From Dietzia massiliensis (GTDB lineage Bacteria > Actinomycetota > Actinomycetes > Mycobacteriales > Mycobacteriaceae): DNA of 64,000 nucleotides. The stretch lies in the NCBI RefSeq assembly GCF_018390595.1, contig NZ_JAHBAV010000013.1:1-64000 (forward strand). Reading direction: 5' to 3'. Each line of letters opens with the position of its first letter. The first letter of the stretch is position 1. The notes under the pieces are model-generated. The model had not been told where the DNA came from. It made no database searches and was given only the letters and a program-made list of their open reading frames with translations. The position numbers were made by a program, and so were the translations under genes. Shown here in pieces: positions 48,301 through 56,218 of the stretch.

Positions 48301-48905
48301 AGCTGGCGTCGCAGTTCGGTGGTGAGGTCGGTGAGCCGGTCGAGGTTGCCCTGCATCCCGGCGAGTTTGCGCTGCGCCTTCTCCTTGCGGCGGCGATGCT
48401 TGAGGATACCGGCGGCCTCCTCGATGAACGCGCGTCGCTCCTCGGGTTTGGACTCGAGGATCTCGGCGAGCTTGCCCTGGCCGACGATCACGTGCATCTC
48501 GCGCCCGATGCCGGAGTCCGACAGCAGTTCCTGCACGTCCATGAGGCGGGCGCGGTCGCCGTTGATCTCGTACTCCGCGGCGCCGTCGCGGAACATCCGG
48601 CGGGTCAGGGAGACCTCGGCGTAGTCGATCGGCAGGGCGCCGTCGGAGTTGTCCAGGGTGAGCGTGACCTCGGCGCGGCCGAGCGGCTGCTTACCGGCGG
48701 TGCCGGCGAAGATGACGTCCTGCATCTTCCCGCCGCGCAGGGTCTTGGCGCTGTGCTCACCCATGACCCAGGTCAGCGCGTCGACGACGTTGGACTTGCC
48801 CGAGCCGTTGGGGCCGACGACGCAGCAGATGCCGGGCTCGAACTTCAGGGTCGTCGGCGCCGCGAAGGACTTGAAGCCCTTGAGCGTCAACGACTTGAGA
48901 TACAC
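45339..48905 (-). CDS. smc: Chromosome segregation protein SMC
   Basis: SMC of 1188 residues, the condensin ATPase. The N-terminal head has CCVVGPNGSGKSNVVDAL (Walker A) and begins YLKSLTLKGFKSFA. Two long coiled coils rich in Ala, Arg and Glu surround a hinge at about residues 510-650. The C-terminal head has LSLLSGGEKSLTAVAM (ABC signature) and FYVMDEVEAALDDTN (Walker B). Length fits. The GTG start follows acyP by 16 nt, so it belongs to the long downstream run of this strand. Confidence 0.97.
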   Translation of the reverse strand: MYLKSLTLKGFKSFAAPTTLKFEPGICCVVGPNGSGKSNVVDALTWVMGEHSAKTLRGGKMQDVIFAGTAGKQPLGRAEVTLTLDNSDGALPIDYAEVSLTRRMFRDGAAEYEINGDRARLMDVQELLSDSGIGREMHVIVGQGKLAEILESKPEERRAFIEEAAGILKHRRRKEKAQRKLAGMQGNLDRLTDLTTELRRQLKPLGRQAEVARRAQTIQADLRDATFRLAADDLVTRRRELADAESVRARLADRVAEAVDRRDELARAAAETQAELDRLTPEADAAQQRWFALSTLAERARATARIASDRARSLAAEVAVHHGTDPDELDRQAERAAAHEQDLAGQVEAAADRARRATEALGAAEAALAELEAEHLRAVRAIADRREGVARLAGKVETLAARVESTEVEIARLDAEAAAARAAVADAEAEFDAVHARIGAHSESERTLDEHLGRAERAHLAARARLAELQRLEREADQRIARLAARIETLEQNKGAGDGADWVVRHLGADAVAGTVGESLGVRDGWERAIGVALGPAVDAVVVDARVDRGEVLAALREADAGRAGLVGRGVPGGDYRLEVDLVDGARWALDVVDVPEDLVAAVTALLVDVVVVDDLAAAHAQVDADRRVRAVTRGGELAGAGWTVGGSASGRTGLEIQSAIDAAVAERDSVRAEIETTRAELAGAEAEDAERADRYSETLAAIGESDAAIEEIYAELARIGQRRRRAEADVRRLEQSRRIAVDKLDAARAEHAELSDRLVRAGDDDDEVRPPEDDGRVAAQAEVAAARAAELEARLAHRSAEERAAGVRGKAASLRRAAQAERESRARAARAAAERRRGAEVAGVVEELGARLLARLDELITAASAERDRLAAARAEASARATALRGDLTAAESEVSRLGDAAHRDEIVRAQLEVKVSELEAAVLERHGIEPEALVAEYGPDVDLPPSALEMSEYEAARERGEDVTPPPPMPFVRSEQERRLRRAEKDLATLGKVNPLALEEFAALEERYAFLSAQLDDVKKARADLEGVIDDVDDRIEQIFTEAWIDVEREFRDVFSVLFPGGEGRLVLTEPDDMLATGIEVEARPPGKKVKRLSLLSGGEKSLTAVAMLVAIFKARPSPFYVMDEVEAALDDTNLRRLIGLFEQLRETSQLIVITHQKPTMDVADVLYGVSMQGDGISKVISQRMR

Positions 48906-48921
48906 GGGAGTCGATCCTAGG

Positions 48922-49212
48922 TCAGCGTTCGACGAATCCCGTCAGTCCGCCTCGCGCCGGTTCGTAGGTGTCGACGACGAGGTCCACGCGTCCGGGGGTG
49001 TCGCCACCGCGGAGGAGTTCGAGCAGGCTGGAGCATGCGGCCTCGTCGCCCTCGGCCACCACGTGGACGCGGCCGTCCGGCTTGTTGGCCGCGTACCCGC
49101 TCAGGCCCAGTTCGAGGGCGCGGCTGCGCGTCCACCAGCGGAAGCCCACCCCCTGGACGTGGCCGTGCACCCACGCGACCAGGCGGACCGGGTCCCGTCC
49201 CGGGGCGCTCAC
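48922..49212 (-). CDS. acyP: Acylphosphatase
   Basis: Acylphosphatase of 96 residues, which hydrolyses carboxyl-phosphate bonds. [19 protein letters not shown] carries the phosphate loop and catalytic Arg, and [17 protein letters not shown] the catalytic Asn. The GTG at 49212 overlaps the osmC stop as GTGA. Upstream codons run back into osmC and are rejected. The acyP-smc order is typical of Mycobacteriales. Confidence 0.93.
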   Translation of the reverse strand: MSAPGRDPVRLVAWVHGHVQGVGFRWWTRSRALELGLSGYAANKPDGRVHVVAEGDEAACSSLLELLRGGDTPGRVDLVVDTYEPARGGLTGFVER

Positions 49213-49700
49213 TCGGGATCGCGCCCGGTCTCGAAGTGCAGCGCGACCTCGGTACCCGCGGTGATCGTCCGGCCGACGGTGCACGTGGCGTCGACCGAAC
49301 GGCGGATCATGTCGAGCACGCGGTCGGCCATCGCCGGGTCCAGGCCCGACAGGTCGAGCTCGTAGGTCTCCTCGAGGCGCGGGTAGCGCTCGTTCTCGCG
49401 GTCGGCGTCGCCGGAGACGCGGACCGTTGCGGCGTAGTCGTCACCGAGCCGGCGGGAGACGGTGAAGTCCGACGCCATGGCCGTGCACGCACCAAGAGCG
49501 ATCTTGAGCAGCTCGCCCGGGGTGAACACCCCCTCGACATCGGCCGACCCGATCTCGACCCGTGCCCCGCGCGAGGAGGTGCCCACGTAGCGCCGGGTGC
49601 CGATCCGGTCGACCCGGAGCTCCGGGCCGGTGCCCGGGGTGGGGGCGTCCCCGGCGGCGGGTGCGGGATCCTGCGGTGCGGGCTGAGGCGTCTGGGTCAT
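49209..49700 (-). CDS. OsmC/Ohr family protein
   Basis: A 163-residue OsmC-like peroxidase. The two redox cysteines are in [16 protein letters not shown] and [12 protein letters not shown], the family arrangement for thiol-dependent organic peroxide reduction. About 30 Pro/Ala-rich residues precede the domain. It overlaps acyP by 4 nt and lies 4 nt from the mutM stop, inside a repair and RNA-processing run. The substrate is not defined. Confidence 0.9.
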   Translation of the reverse strand: MTQTPQPAPQDPAPAAGDAPTPGTGPELRVDRIGTRRYVGTSSRGARVEIGSADVEGVFTPGELLKIALGACTAMASDFTVSRRLGDDYAATVRVSGDADRENERYPRLEETYELDLSGLDPAMADRVLDMIRRSVDATCTVGRTITAGTEVALHFETGRDPE

Positions 49701-49704
49701 GCGG

Positions 49705-50616
49705 TCATCGTACGACCGGGCGCCGACGCGCCCCGCTCCGGCGGCGGGGCGCGGGCTGGCACACGGGGCAGAAGTGCGAGCCCCGGTTCATGAAGTCCTC
49801 GCGCACGACGGCGGTCCCGCAGCGGCTGCACGGCAGGCCCGCGCGGCCGTAGACGTCGAGCGACCGGTCGAAGTAGCCGGACGCGCCGTTGACGTTGACG
49901 TACAGCGCGTCGAAGGAGGTGCCACCGGCGTCGAGGGCGTCGGCCATCACGTCGCGGGCATGCTCGAGCACTCCCGTGACGGCGCGCAGGGTGATCGCGC
50001 CCGAACGTCGCCGACCGTGCAGGCCGGAGCGCCACAGCGCCTCGTCTGCGTAGATGTTGCCGATGCCGGACACGACGGTCTGGTCCAGCAGGAGCCGCTT
50101 GATCTCGGTGTCGCGGCGTCGGATGACCCGGGCGGCGGCGACGGGGTCGAACCCGGACTCGAACGGGTCCGCGGCGATGTGCGCGGCCGGCGCGGGCAGC
50201 AGCACCCCGCTGCCGTCGCGGGCCCCGGCCAGCGGCACGACCGTCCACCCGCCGAACGTGCGCTGGTCGACGAACCGGAGCTCGTTGCCGTCGTCGAGGG
50301 CGGCCCGGGCGTGCAGGTGGCGCACCGGCGGTGCGCCGGCACCCGTGACGAGCATCTGACCGCTCATGCCCAGGTGGACCAGGAGGCAGTCCGCACCGGC
50401 CGCGTCGTCGCCGTCGAGGGTGAGCCACAGGTACTTGCCACGCCGCCGCGCCCCGCTGACGGTACGCCCGGTCAGCCGCGCGACGATCTCGGCCGCGCCC
50501 CCGGGCTGGCGACGGGCCGTGCGCGCCCCGGTGACCTCGACGGAGACGAGCGTGCGGCCCACGACGTGATCGGCCAGTCCCCGGCGGACGACCTCGACCT
50601 CGGGAAGTTCGGGCAC
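49705..50616 (-). CDS. mutM: Formamidopyrimidine-DNA glycosylase
   Basis: Fpg/MutM of 303 residues, which excises 8-oxoguanine. [13 protein letters not shown] supplies the catalytic N-terminal Pro and Glu. [10 protein letters not shown] is the core, and the C-terminal zinc finger has four cysteines in [11 protein letters not shown] and FCPVCQ. The helix-two-turn-helix region holds [21 protein letters not shown]. The tail after the finger is basic. The GTG start is one base after the rnc stop. Confidence 0.96.
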   Translation of the reverse strand: MPELPEVEVVRRGLADHVVGRTLVSVEVTGARTARRQPGGAAEIVARLTGRTVSGARRRGKYLWLTLDGDDAAGADCLLVHLGMSGQMLVTGAGAPPVRHLHARAALDDGNELRFVDQRTFGGWTVVPLAGARDGSGVLLPAPAAHIAADPFESGFDPVAAARVIRRRDTEIKRLLLDQTVVSGIGNIYADEALWRSGLHGRRRSGAITLRAVTGVLEHARDVMADALDAGGTSFDALYVNVNGASGYFDRSLDVYGRAGLPCSRCGTAVVREDFMNRGSHFCPVCQPAPRRRSGARRRPVVR

Positions 50617-50617
50617 G

Positions 50618-51331
50618 TCAGCCGGCGGTCCGGTTCGCCGTGGTCCCGTCCAGGGCCGCCCAGGCCTGCTCGGCGGCCTTCTGCTCGGCCTCCTTCTTGG
50701 TGCGGCCGGTGCCCTCGCCGAGCGCGTCGTCGCCGACGAACACCACGGCGGAGAAGGTCTTGTCGTGATCCGGTCCCGTCGCGGTGATCTCGTACCGCGC
50801 CTTGGGCCGGCCGAGCGACGCGCACTTCTCCTGCAGACTGGTCTTCCAGTCCAACGCCGCGCCCAGATGGGGCACGACCGTCAGGCGGTCGCCGATGATC
50901 TTCTCGATCAGGCCGCGGGCCGTTTCGAGGCCGTGGGTGAGGTAGACCGACCCGAACACCGCCTCGAGGGTGTCGGCGAGGATCGAGTGCTTGTCCCGAC
51001 CGCCGGTGAGCTCCTCCCCGCGGCCGAGCCGCAGGTGCCGGCCCAGTCCGCCGTCGCCGAGCTCGCGGGCGATGTCGGCCAGGACGTAGGTGTTGACCAG
51101 GCTCGCGCGGATCTTGGCCAGGTCGCCCTCGGGGCGATCCGGGTACGCGTTGTAGAGGTACTCCGTCACGACGAGCTCCAGCACGGCGTCGCCGAGGAAC
51201 TCGAGGCGCTCGTTGTGTGGCAGCCCCCCGTGCTCGTAGGCGTAGGAGCGGTGGGTCAGCGCCTGGGTCGCCAGGCCGGCGGGCAGGGCCACGCCCAGGA
51301 CGGCGTCCAGCGCGGAGGGCTGGTCGGTCAC
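50618..51331 (-). CDS. rnc: Ribonuclease III
   Basis: RNase III of 237 residues, the double-strand RNA endonuclease for rRNA and mRNA processing. The nuclease signature is [22 protein letters not shown] near residue 40. [15 protein letters not shown] holds the other metal ligands, and the dsRNA-binding domain covers the last ~75 residues ([16 protein letters not shown]). The GTG at 51331 overlaps the upstream yceD stop as GTGA. No rpmF lies between yceD and rnc, unlike in many bacteria. Confidence 0.96.
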   Translation of the reverse strand: MTDQPSALDAVLGVALPAGLATQALTHRSYAYEHGGLPHNERLEFLGDAVLELVVTEYLYNAYPDRPEGDLAKIRASLVNTYVLADIARELGDGGLGRHLRLGRGEELTGGRDKHSILADTLEAVFGSVYLTHGLETARGLIEKIIGDRLTVVPHLGAALDWKTSLQEKCASLGRPKARYEITATGPDHDKTFSAVVFVGDDALGEGTGRTKKEAEQKAAEQAWAALDGTTANRTAG

Positions 51332-51927
51332 GCGCGGTCCCCGTCGGTGTCGGCCGGGTCGGTCATGCCGAACTTCTCCGCCAGTCCGGCCCAGCGCGGG
51401 TCGATGCGGCCGGTCTCCTCGCCGGAGACCCCGTCCGGGGCGGGCGTCTCGGGGTTCACGCACTCGTCGTGTCCGTAGTCGGTGCACGTGGGCGACATGG
51501 GGAACTCGAGCCCGAACGCGTCGACGAGAGCTGGTTCGAGATCGATCAGCTCGCCGTCGAGCAGGCGCACCTCGTCCTCCTCGGCGCCGTCGGCCGCGGC
51601 GGTCCCGGGGGTCGCGTACATCTCGGTCAACTCGACGGCGACGTCGGTGGTGAACTCACCGAGGCAGCGCGCGCACTCGACGTCGGCCCGGCCGCTGACC
51701 GACCCGGTGACCAGCACGCCCTCGTCGACGAACGTCATCATGAGGTCCAGCTCGACCTGCGACCCGCTCGGGATCCGGATGAGCTCGACGCCGATGTCGG
51801 AGGGCAGCACGGCGGCGCGCCGCACCGGCTCCATCGCGCCGGGTGTGCGGGACAGCACGCGGGTGTCGAGGACGAGCGAATCGGCGGCCGGGCGGCCGTG
51901 GCGGGGGGTGCGGGAGGTGGTGGACAC
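51328..51927 (-). CDS. yceD: YceD family (DUF177) protein
   Basis: A 199-residue YceD/DUF177 protein, a family usually next to rpmF and linked to 23S rRNA or L32 levels. The core has VTGSVSGRADVECARCLGEFTTDVAVELTEMY. A second Cys/Asp segment (CTDYGHDECVNPE) near residue 165 could bind metal with the first pair. The usual partner rpmF is not in this window. It overlaps rnc by 4 nt and follows sepIVA by 23 nt. Confidence 0.88.
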   Translation of the reverse strand: MSTTSRTPRHGRPAADSLVLDTRVLSRTPGAMEPVRRAAVLPSDIGVELIRIPSGSQVELDLMMTFVDEGVLVTGSVSGRADVECARCLGEFTTDVAVELTEMYATPGTAAADGAEEDEVRLLDGELIDLEPALVDAFGLEFPMSPTCTDYGHDECVNPETPAPDGVSGEETGRIDPRWAGLAEKFGMTDPADTDGDRA

Positions 51928-51950
51928 GCCCAGCAGACTACCCGCCTGGC

Positions 51951-52742
51951 TCAGTAGTCCCCGTACCCGTCGCCGAAGCGCTCGTCGTCACGGGTGCCCC
52001 TGCGCGCGGCCGGATCGCGCCGCGCGGTGGGCGCGACACCGTGCAGTTCCTCGCGGCCGCGGGCGACGGTGCGCAGCGTCGCCCCGAGGAACTCCTCGAA
52101 GCGGGCCATCTTCTCGTCGATGTAGGCGTCGCACTCCTCGCGCCGGCGCTCGCTCTCGGCGTGGGCGGCGTCGCGCACGCGGGCGGCCTCCTCGTCGGCG
52201 ATCCGCACGACCTCGGACTCGGACAGCATGCGCTGCTGCTCCTGGCGGGCCTCGGTGATCGTGCGGTCGTAGAGGATGTTGGCCTGCTCGACCAGCCGGT
52301 CGGCCTCGGCGCGGGCGCGGGTGGTGGTGGACTCGGCGTCCCGGCGGGACCGGTCCAGCAGCTCGGCGGCCTCGGCACGGGCGTCGCCGACGAGCCCGTC
52401 GGCGTGCGCGGTGGCCTCGGCGACCATGCGGTCGGCGCGGGACTTGGCGTCGGCGAGCATCGCGTCGGCGTCCTCGCGGGCGTCGCGCAGGGTCCGGTCC
52501 GCCTCGGCGTCCGCGGCGGCGATGGTCTCGCGGGCGGTGGCGTCGGCCTCCGCGAGCACCCGGTCGCGCTGGTCGAGCACGTCCTGGGCGTCGTCGAGTT
52601 CACCGGGGAAGGAGTCGCGGATGTCGTCGAGCAACAGCAGGGACTCGTGCCGGGGCACCACGCAGTTCGCGGTCATGGGCAGACTGCGGGCGTCCTCGAT
52701 CATCGCGTTCAGCTCGTCGAGGGCCTGGAACACTCGGTACAC
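51951..52742 (-). CDS. sepIVA: DivIVA-domain cell-division protein SepIVA
   Basis: A 263-residue coiled-coil protein. It starts YRVFQALDELNAMIEDARSLPMTANCVVPR, then LLLLDDIRDSFPGELDDAQDVLDQRD. After that it is a continuous Ala/Arg/Glu/Asp heptad region to about residue 235, with a basic disordered tail. This matches SepIVA (Rv2927c), an essential septation factor in mycobacteria that lies beside the same yceD-rnc-fpg run. It should act at the membrane near the septum. The GTG start has AAGGGA 5 nt upstream. Confidence 0.88.
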   Translation of the reverse strand: MYRVFQALDELNAMIEDARSLPMTANCVVPRHESLLLLDDIRDSFPGELDDAQDVLDQRDRVLAEADATARETIAAADAEADRTLRDAREDADAMLADAKSRADRMVAEATAHADGLVGDARAEAAELLDRSRRDAESTTTRARAEADRLVEQANILYDRTITEARQEQQRMLSESEVVRIADEEAARVRDAAHAESERRREECDAYIDEKMARFEEFLGATLRTVARGREELHGVAPTARRDPAARRGTRDDERFGDGYGDY

Positions 52743-52873
52743 GCTCGTCCCTTCACCGGATCGTCACATTCGTCCCATCAGTGTGCCCGCAACACACGGC
52801 GGCGGGCCGGTGCGGAGACGGTGTGTCCGGTGGTCGGACGATTTCGACCGGGGCGTTCCCGCAGCGCGACGGT

Positions 52874-53347
52874 TCAGCCCAGACGCTCTCGCAGCGCGAC
52901 GGCGACCGGCTCCGGCAGCAGGTGCGAGACGTCGCCGCCGAGCCGGGTGACCTCGCGGCACAGCGACGACGACACGAACGCCAGGTCGGCACGCGTCGGC
53001 AGGAAGACGGTGTCGACGCCCGCGATCGACCGGTTCATGTGGGCCATCGGCAGCTCGTAGTCGTAGTCGGTGGAGTCGCGCAGGCCCTTGATGACGGCCG
53101 TCGCCCCCTGATCGCGGCAGTAGTCCACGAGCAGTCCGTAGAAGCTGTCCACCCGCACGCCGGGCATGTCCGCGCACACCTCGTCGATGAGCGCCTTGCG
53201 CTCGTCGATCGTGAAGGTGCCCTGCTTGTTGGGATTGGCGACCACGCACACGACCACGTCGTCGAACAGCTCCGCGGCGCGGCGGATGATGTCGAGGTGC
53301 CCGAGGGTCACCGGGTCGAAGGAGCCTGGGCACACGACGGTCGTCAT
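52874..53347 (-). CDS. coaD: Phosphopantetheine adenylyltransferase
   Basis: CoaD of 157 residues, the fourth step of coenzyme A synthesis. VVCPGSFDPVTLGHLDIIRRA has the nucleotidyltransferase T/HxGH motif at the N terminus. FVSSSLCREVTRLGGDVSHLLP is the second signature. Length fits. The ATG overlaps the rsmD stop as ATGA, the usual rsmD-coaD coupling. Confidence 0.96.
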   Translation of the reverse strand: MTTVVCPGSFDPVTLGHLDIIRRAAELFDDVVVCVVANPNKQGTFTIDERKALIDEVCADMPGVRVDSFYGLLVDYCRDQGATAVIKGLRDSTDYDYELPMAHMNRSIAGVDTVFLPTRADLAFVSSSLCREVTRLGGDVSHLLPEPVAVALRERLG

Positions 53348-53931
53348 GGGGCGACCGTATCAACCGGCCTGGCCATCTCGATCGTGGTCTCCCCGTACGT
53401 GCGCTCGAAGATCACGTCGTAGCCGGCGGGCCAGCGTATGGCGGGGTCCCGCTTCGAGCGCTCCCACACGACGAGAGCGTCCTCCGCGAGCCAGCCCCCC
53501 TCGAGCAGCGCGGCCAGAACCGGCTCGTCGAGCACGGCCGAGCGCTCGTACGGCGGGTCGGCCAGGACCAGGTGGAATCCGCCGGGCACGGGACAGTCGC
53601 CCTCGACGGCTGCCGGGAGGGCCGCCCGTCTGACGGTGGTGCTCAGGGAGGGGGACGACGACGAGGCCCCTGCGGTGTTCTTCTTCAGGCAGGCCACCGC
53701 CCGGGGGTTCTCCTCGACGAACCACGCGGTGTCGGCTCCCCGGGACAGGGCCTCGAGCCCGAGCGCCCCGGAGCCGGCGAACAGGTCGAGGACGGCGGCG
53801 CCGTCGAGGTCCACCCGGCTGTCGATGGCGCTGAACAGCGCCTCGCGGACCCGGTCGGTGGTGGGCCGTGTCCCGGCCGGCGGCACGGTGATCGACAGCC
53901 CGCGCAGGCGGCCGGAGATGATGCGGGTCAT
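53344..53931 (-). CDS. rsmD: 16S rRNA (guanine966-N2)-methyltransferase RsmD
   Basis: RsmD of 195 residues, which makes m2G966 in 16S rRNA. The SAM site is VLDLFAGSGALGLEALSRGA, and the catalytic motif LADPPYERSA follows. The N terminus RIISGRLRGLSITVPPAGTRPTTDRVREALFS is the family block. It lies 16 nt downstream of recG and overlaps coaD by 4 nt. Confidence 0.95.
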   Translation of the reverse strand: MTRIISGRLRGLSITVPPAGTRPTTDRVREALFSAIDSRVDLDGAAVLDLFAGSGALGLEALSRGADTAWFVEENPRAVACLKKNTAGASSSSPSLSTTVRRAALPAAVEGDCPVPGGFHLVLADPPYERSAVLDEPVLAALLEGGWLAEDALVVWERSKRDPAIRWPAGYDVIFERTYGETTIEMARPVDTVAP

Positions 53932-53947
53932 TGGGGTTCCCGTCGCG

Positions 53948-56218
53948 TCAGTATCTGAACAGGTAGTCGGATTCCTCGGAGCCGGCCAGTCGGCGGACCC
54001 GCTCGGCGAGCGCGGGGTGCCGGTGCAGCCCCGGGTCCGCCTCGAGGATCTCCTCGGCGTGGCGGCGGGCGATCTCGATGACGTCGCCGTCGTCGACCAC
54101 CGACAGCAGCCGTAGCGCTGACAGCGCCCCGGACTGCGCGTCCCCCAGGACGTCCCCCTCGCGCCGTTGGACGAGGTCCAGCTGGGCCAGGACGAACCCG
54201 TCGGTCGTGGCGGCGACCGCGTCGAGCCGCTCCATGGACCGACTCCCCGCGCGGGAGTTGGTCACGAGCAGACACAGACCCGGCAGCCCGCCGCGGCCGA
54301 CCCGACCGCGCAGCTGGTGGAGCTGGCTCACACCGAAACGCTCGGCGTCCATCACCACCATGACCGTGGCCTCGGGGACGTCCACACCGACCTCGATGAC
54401 GGTCGTGGACACGAGCACGTCGAGGCGGCCCGCGGCGAAATCGGCCATGGTGGCGTCCTTCTCCTCCGACGGGAGCCGGCCGTGCAGGAGGCCGATTCTC
54501 AGCCCGGCCAGCGGGCCGGTGGACAGGTACTCGTGCAGATCCACGGCGGCGACCAACGGCGGTCTGTCTCCGCCCTCGTCGTCGTCCCCCTTCGTCGCGT
54601 CGTCGGACCTGCCGTCGTCGGCGTCGATGCGGGAACACACCACGTACGCCCGGTGGCCGGCGGCCACCTCCTCGCGCACCCGCTCCCACGCCCGCGCCAA
54701 CCACGCCGGCCGCTCGCGTGCGGGCACGACGGACGTCGAGATCGGACGCCGACCCCCGGGGAGCTCGTCGAGCTCGGAGACCTCCAGGTCGCCGAACACC
54801 GTCATGGCGATCGTCCGCGGGATGGGGGTCGCGGTCATCACCAGCAGGTGCGGCACCATGCCGGCGCGGCCCTTGGACCGCAGGCGGTCACGCTGGCGCA
54901 CCCCGAAGCGATGCTGCTCGTCCACCACCACCAGGCCCAGGTCGAAGAAGTCCACCGAGTCCTGGATCAGGGCGTGGGTGCCCACGACGATCCCCGCCTC
55001 ACCGGTGACGATGTCGAGCAGGGCCGCCCGCCGCTGGGCGGTCGACATCGACCCTGTGAGCAGCACGACGCGGGTGGCCTCGTCGGCGGCGCCCAGCCGA
55101 CCGCGCTCGCCGAGGTCTCCGAGCATCGCCGTGAGTGACCGGTGGTGCTGGACCGCCAGGACCTCGGTGGGGGCGAGCATGACGCACTGCCGTCCGGCGT
55201 CGAGCACCTGCAGCATCGCGAGCAGCGCGACCACGGTCTTGCCCGAGCCGACCTCACCCTGCAGGAGCCGGTTCATGGGCTCGTCCCGCGCCAGGTCGGC
55301 GGAGATCTCCTCCAGCACGGCCTTCTGTCCGTCGGTGAGCTCGAACGGCATGCGGGCGCCCATCGCCGCACGGATACCGTCGTCGCGCACCGGGCTCGCC
55401 GGCGCCGGGTCCCGCGCGACGAACCGGCGCCGCGCGCCGAGCAGCAGCTGCAGGGCGAGCGCCTCGTCGAAGCGCAGCCGGTGGCCCGCGTGGTCCTTCT
55501 CCCGCGCGTTCTCGGGCAGATGGGCCTTGCGCAGCGCCTCGTCCAGCCCCATCAACCCCGCCGCCGAGCGCACGGTGTCGTCCAGGGGGTCGACCACCGG
55601 CACCAGGGCCCGCAACGCGGTCACGACCGCGCCGAGCAGATCCCAGGAGGTGACGCCCTCCTTCGCGGCGTAGACGGGCAGCAGCGGGCGGTCGAACAGG
55701 CTCGGCCCGCCCTCGGCGTCGATCTTCGCCGCGAGCCGGGCCAGCGCCGCGAGGTCACCCGATCCCTTGAGCTGCCCGCCCTGCCCGGAGACCGGCCGCA
55801 GCACCAGGAACTCGGGGTGCTTGAGGTCCGGCGCGCGACGGAAATGCGACACGGTGCCGTCGAACATGGCGAGGGTGCCCACCGGGAGCAGGTACTTGAT
55901 GCTGCGCCCGGCGAAGAAGACCACCCGGAACTCCGTGTCGCCGTCCTCCACGGTGAGCGTGAGCATCTCCCGGGGCTGGCCCTTCTTGGTGTGGTACGTC
56001 CTCGTCCGGGCCGTGGTGACCGTGCCGATGACCGTCACGCGCTCGCCGTCGACGAGCTGCCGCTTGTCGTAGCGTTGCCCGTGCTGGCGGTAGCGCCGCG
56101 GCAGGGTGTGCAGCAGGTCCCCGACGGTCCGGTGACCGAACGCCGTGGTGATCCGCTCCGCCAGCCCGGGGTCGAGCACCTCGACCAGGGGCGTGTCCGT
56201 GGTGGCGAGCGTCGTCAT
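53948..56218 (-). CDS. recG: ATP-dependent DNA helicase RecG
   Basis: RecG of 756 residues, which reverses stalled forks and migrates branches. The wedge (OB) domain occupies about residues 50-200. Helicase motifs are GEVGSGKTVVALLAML (I), VVDEQHRFGVRQRDRL (II), TATPIPRT (III) and QLRGRVGRGG (VI). An acidic insert of about 20 residues (DDGRSDDATKGDDDEGG) between motifs III and IV is longer than in most members. The ATG overlaps the DAK2 stop as ATGA. Confidence 0.96.
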   Translation of the reverse strand: MTTLATTDTPLVEVLDPGLAERITTAFGHRTVGDLLHTLPRRYRQHGQRYDKRQLVDGERVTVIGTVTTARTRTYHTKKGQPREMLTLTVEDGDTEFRVVFFAGRSIKYLLPVGTLAMFDGTVSHFRRAPDLKHPEFLVLRPVSGQGGQLKGSGDLAALARLAAKIDAEGGPSLFDRPLLPVYAAKEGVTSWDLLGAVVTALRALVPVVDPLDDTVRSAAGLMGLDEALRKAHLPENAREKDHAGHRLRFDEALALQLLLGARRRFVARDPAPASPVRDDGIRAAMGARMPFELTDGQKAVLEEISADLARDEPMNRLLQGEVGSGKTVVALLAMLQVLDAGRQCVMLAPTEVLAVQHHRSLTAMLGDLGERGRLGAADEATRVVLLTGSMSTAQRRAALLDIVTGEAGIVVGTHALIQDSVDFFDLGLVVVDEQHRFGVRQRDRLRSKGRAGMVPHLLVMTATPIPRTIAMTVFGDLEVSELDELPGGRRPISTSVVPARERPAWLARAWERVREEVAAGHRAYVVCSRIDADDGRSDDATKGDDDEGGDRPPLVAAVDLHEYLSTGPLAGLRIGLLHGRLPSEEKDATMADFAAGRLDVLVSTTVIEVGVDVPEATVMVVMDAERFGVSQLHQLRGRVGRGGLPGLCLLVTNSRAGSRSMERLDAVAATTDGFVLAQLDLVQRREGDVLGDAQSGALSALRLLSVVDDGDVIEIARRHAEEILEADPGLHRHPALAERVRRLAGSEESDYLFRY

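Noticed and set aside
46512..48920. 800-codon plus-strand frame opposite smc
   Set aside because: A mirror of the Glu/Arg/Ala-rich coiled coil; composition and periodicity follow smc codons.
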